This document shows, one piece after another, positions 6,090 through 6,371 of a stretch of DNA of 6,371 bases (positions are counted from its first letter, which is position 1; each line of letters opens with the position of its first letter). This DNA comes from Bacteroidota bacterium (lineage in GTDB: Bacteria; Bacteroidota; Bacteroidia; Bacteroidales; Prolixibacteraceae): NCBI GenBank assembly GCA_030632865.1, contig DAOVTY010000189.1, positions 1 through 6,371 on the forward strand, in the 5' to 3' direction. The notes below the pieces were generated by a model. The model saw only the letters and a list, made by a program, of their open reading frames with translations, did no database searches and was not told the origin of the DNA. The position numbers were made by a program, and so were the translations under genes.

Positions 6090-6371
6090 ATGACAAAGGC
6101 AGATATTGTAAATGAAATCTCTAAAAATACAGGGATAGAGAAAGTAACTGTACAGAAAACAGTTGAGGCTTTCATGGAAACATTGAAAGACTCACTTGTT
6201 GATGGAAAAAACGTATACCTTAGAGGTTTCGGAAGTTTTATAGTTAAGAAAAGAGCAGAAAAAACAGCTCGAAATATTTCTAAGAATACAACTATTATTA
6301 TTCCGGCACACAATATCCCTTCGTTTAAACCAGCGAAAACATTTGTATCGAAAGTTAAAAATCAAGTAAAA
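6090..6371 (+). CDS. HU family DNA-binding protein (3' end cut by window)
   Basis: HU proteins are small dimeric nucleoid proteins that bend and wrap DNA. The frame starts at ATG 6090-6092 and stays open for 94 codons to the window end. Family length suggests only a few residues are missing. The N-terminal helices MTKADIVNEISKNTGIEK (1-18) are typical. The DNA-binding signature begins with GFGSF (47-51), and the beta-arm follows with KKRAEKTARNISKNT (53-67) and IPAHNIPSFKPAKTF (71-85). The ARNISKNT form in place of the proteobacterial GRNPQT form is characteristic of Bacteroidota HU. No Shine-Dalgarno sequence precedes the start. The gene diverges from ssb and has its own promoter element. 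In related genomes a ribonuclease E/G gene often follows, which cannot be seen here. A frame on the opposite strand (6313-5966) is only its shadow. Confidence 0.95.
   Translation, partial: MTKADIVNEISKNTGIEKVTVQKTVEAFMETLKDSLVDGKNVYLRGFGSFIVKKRAEKTARNISKNTTIIIPAHNIPSFKPAKTFVSKVKNQVK

Noticed and set aside
5966..6313. Minus-strand open frame of 115 codons, hydrophobic
   Set aside because: It lies antisense to the HU gene, whose plus-strand frame is clearly coding. The hydrophobic composition follows from reading Lys-rich codons backwards.
1..6371. CRISPR array, transposon, tRNA or a new defence or biosynthetic system
   Set aside because: No repeated spacer pattern, transposase, terminal repeats or cloverleaf is visible, and every substantial coding frame belongs to a known or probable family.

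Overview
The window looks like chromosome of a Bacteroidota member. It is AT-rich, Shine-Dalgarno-like sequences are weak or absent before most starts, the HU protein has the Bacteroidota-type sequence, and the gene block contains gldE and gldD (gliding-motility family). GldD makes an intestinal Bacteroides less likely and fits a free-living or marine lineage such as Marinilabiliales/Prolixibacteraceae or a relative. That placement is inference from gene content only.

Layout. At the left edge lies the 3' end of a plus-strand gene, probably an alpha/beta hydrolase (1-168). It converges with a minus-strand series with only 2 bases between the stop codons. Reading the minus strand from right to left, the series is ssb (5678-5241), gldE (5210-3888), gldD (3794-3204), an Sfp-type 4'-phosphopantetheinyl transferase (3204-2584), then after a 145-base gap zwf (2438-939) and pgl (899-171). 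At the right edge an HU-family gene starts on the plus strand at 6090 and runs off the window. HU and ssb are divergent across 411 bases of non-coding AT-rich DNA.

Function. zwf and pgl encode the first two steps of the oxidative pentose phosphate pathway (glucose-6-phosphate to 6-phosphogluconate, yielding NADPH). gnd, the third step, is not in the window. ssb-gldE-gldD-PPTase look like one transcription unit: gaps are 30 and 93 bases, then a 1-base TAATG overlap. It combines a single-strand DNA-binding protein, a CBS-domain membrane protein, a gliding/secretion-associated lipoprotein and a carrier-protein activating enzyme. HU is a nucleoid protein with a good Bacteroidota-type -7 promoter element.

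I see no mobile element, CRISPR array, tRNA, rRNA or plausible new defence or biosynthetic system. The genes are recognisable core genes. The less explained material is in the HU/ssb intergenic region (short palindromes and a hairpin at the HU promoter), the TTG start of gldE, and the AT-only inverted repeat at the convergent gene ends.
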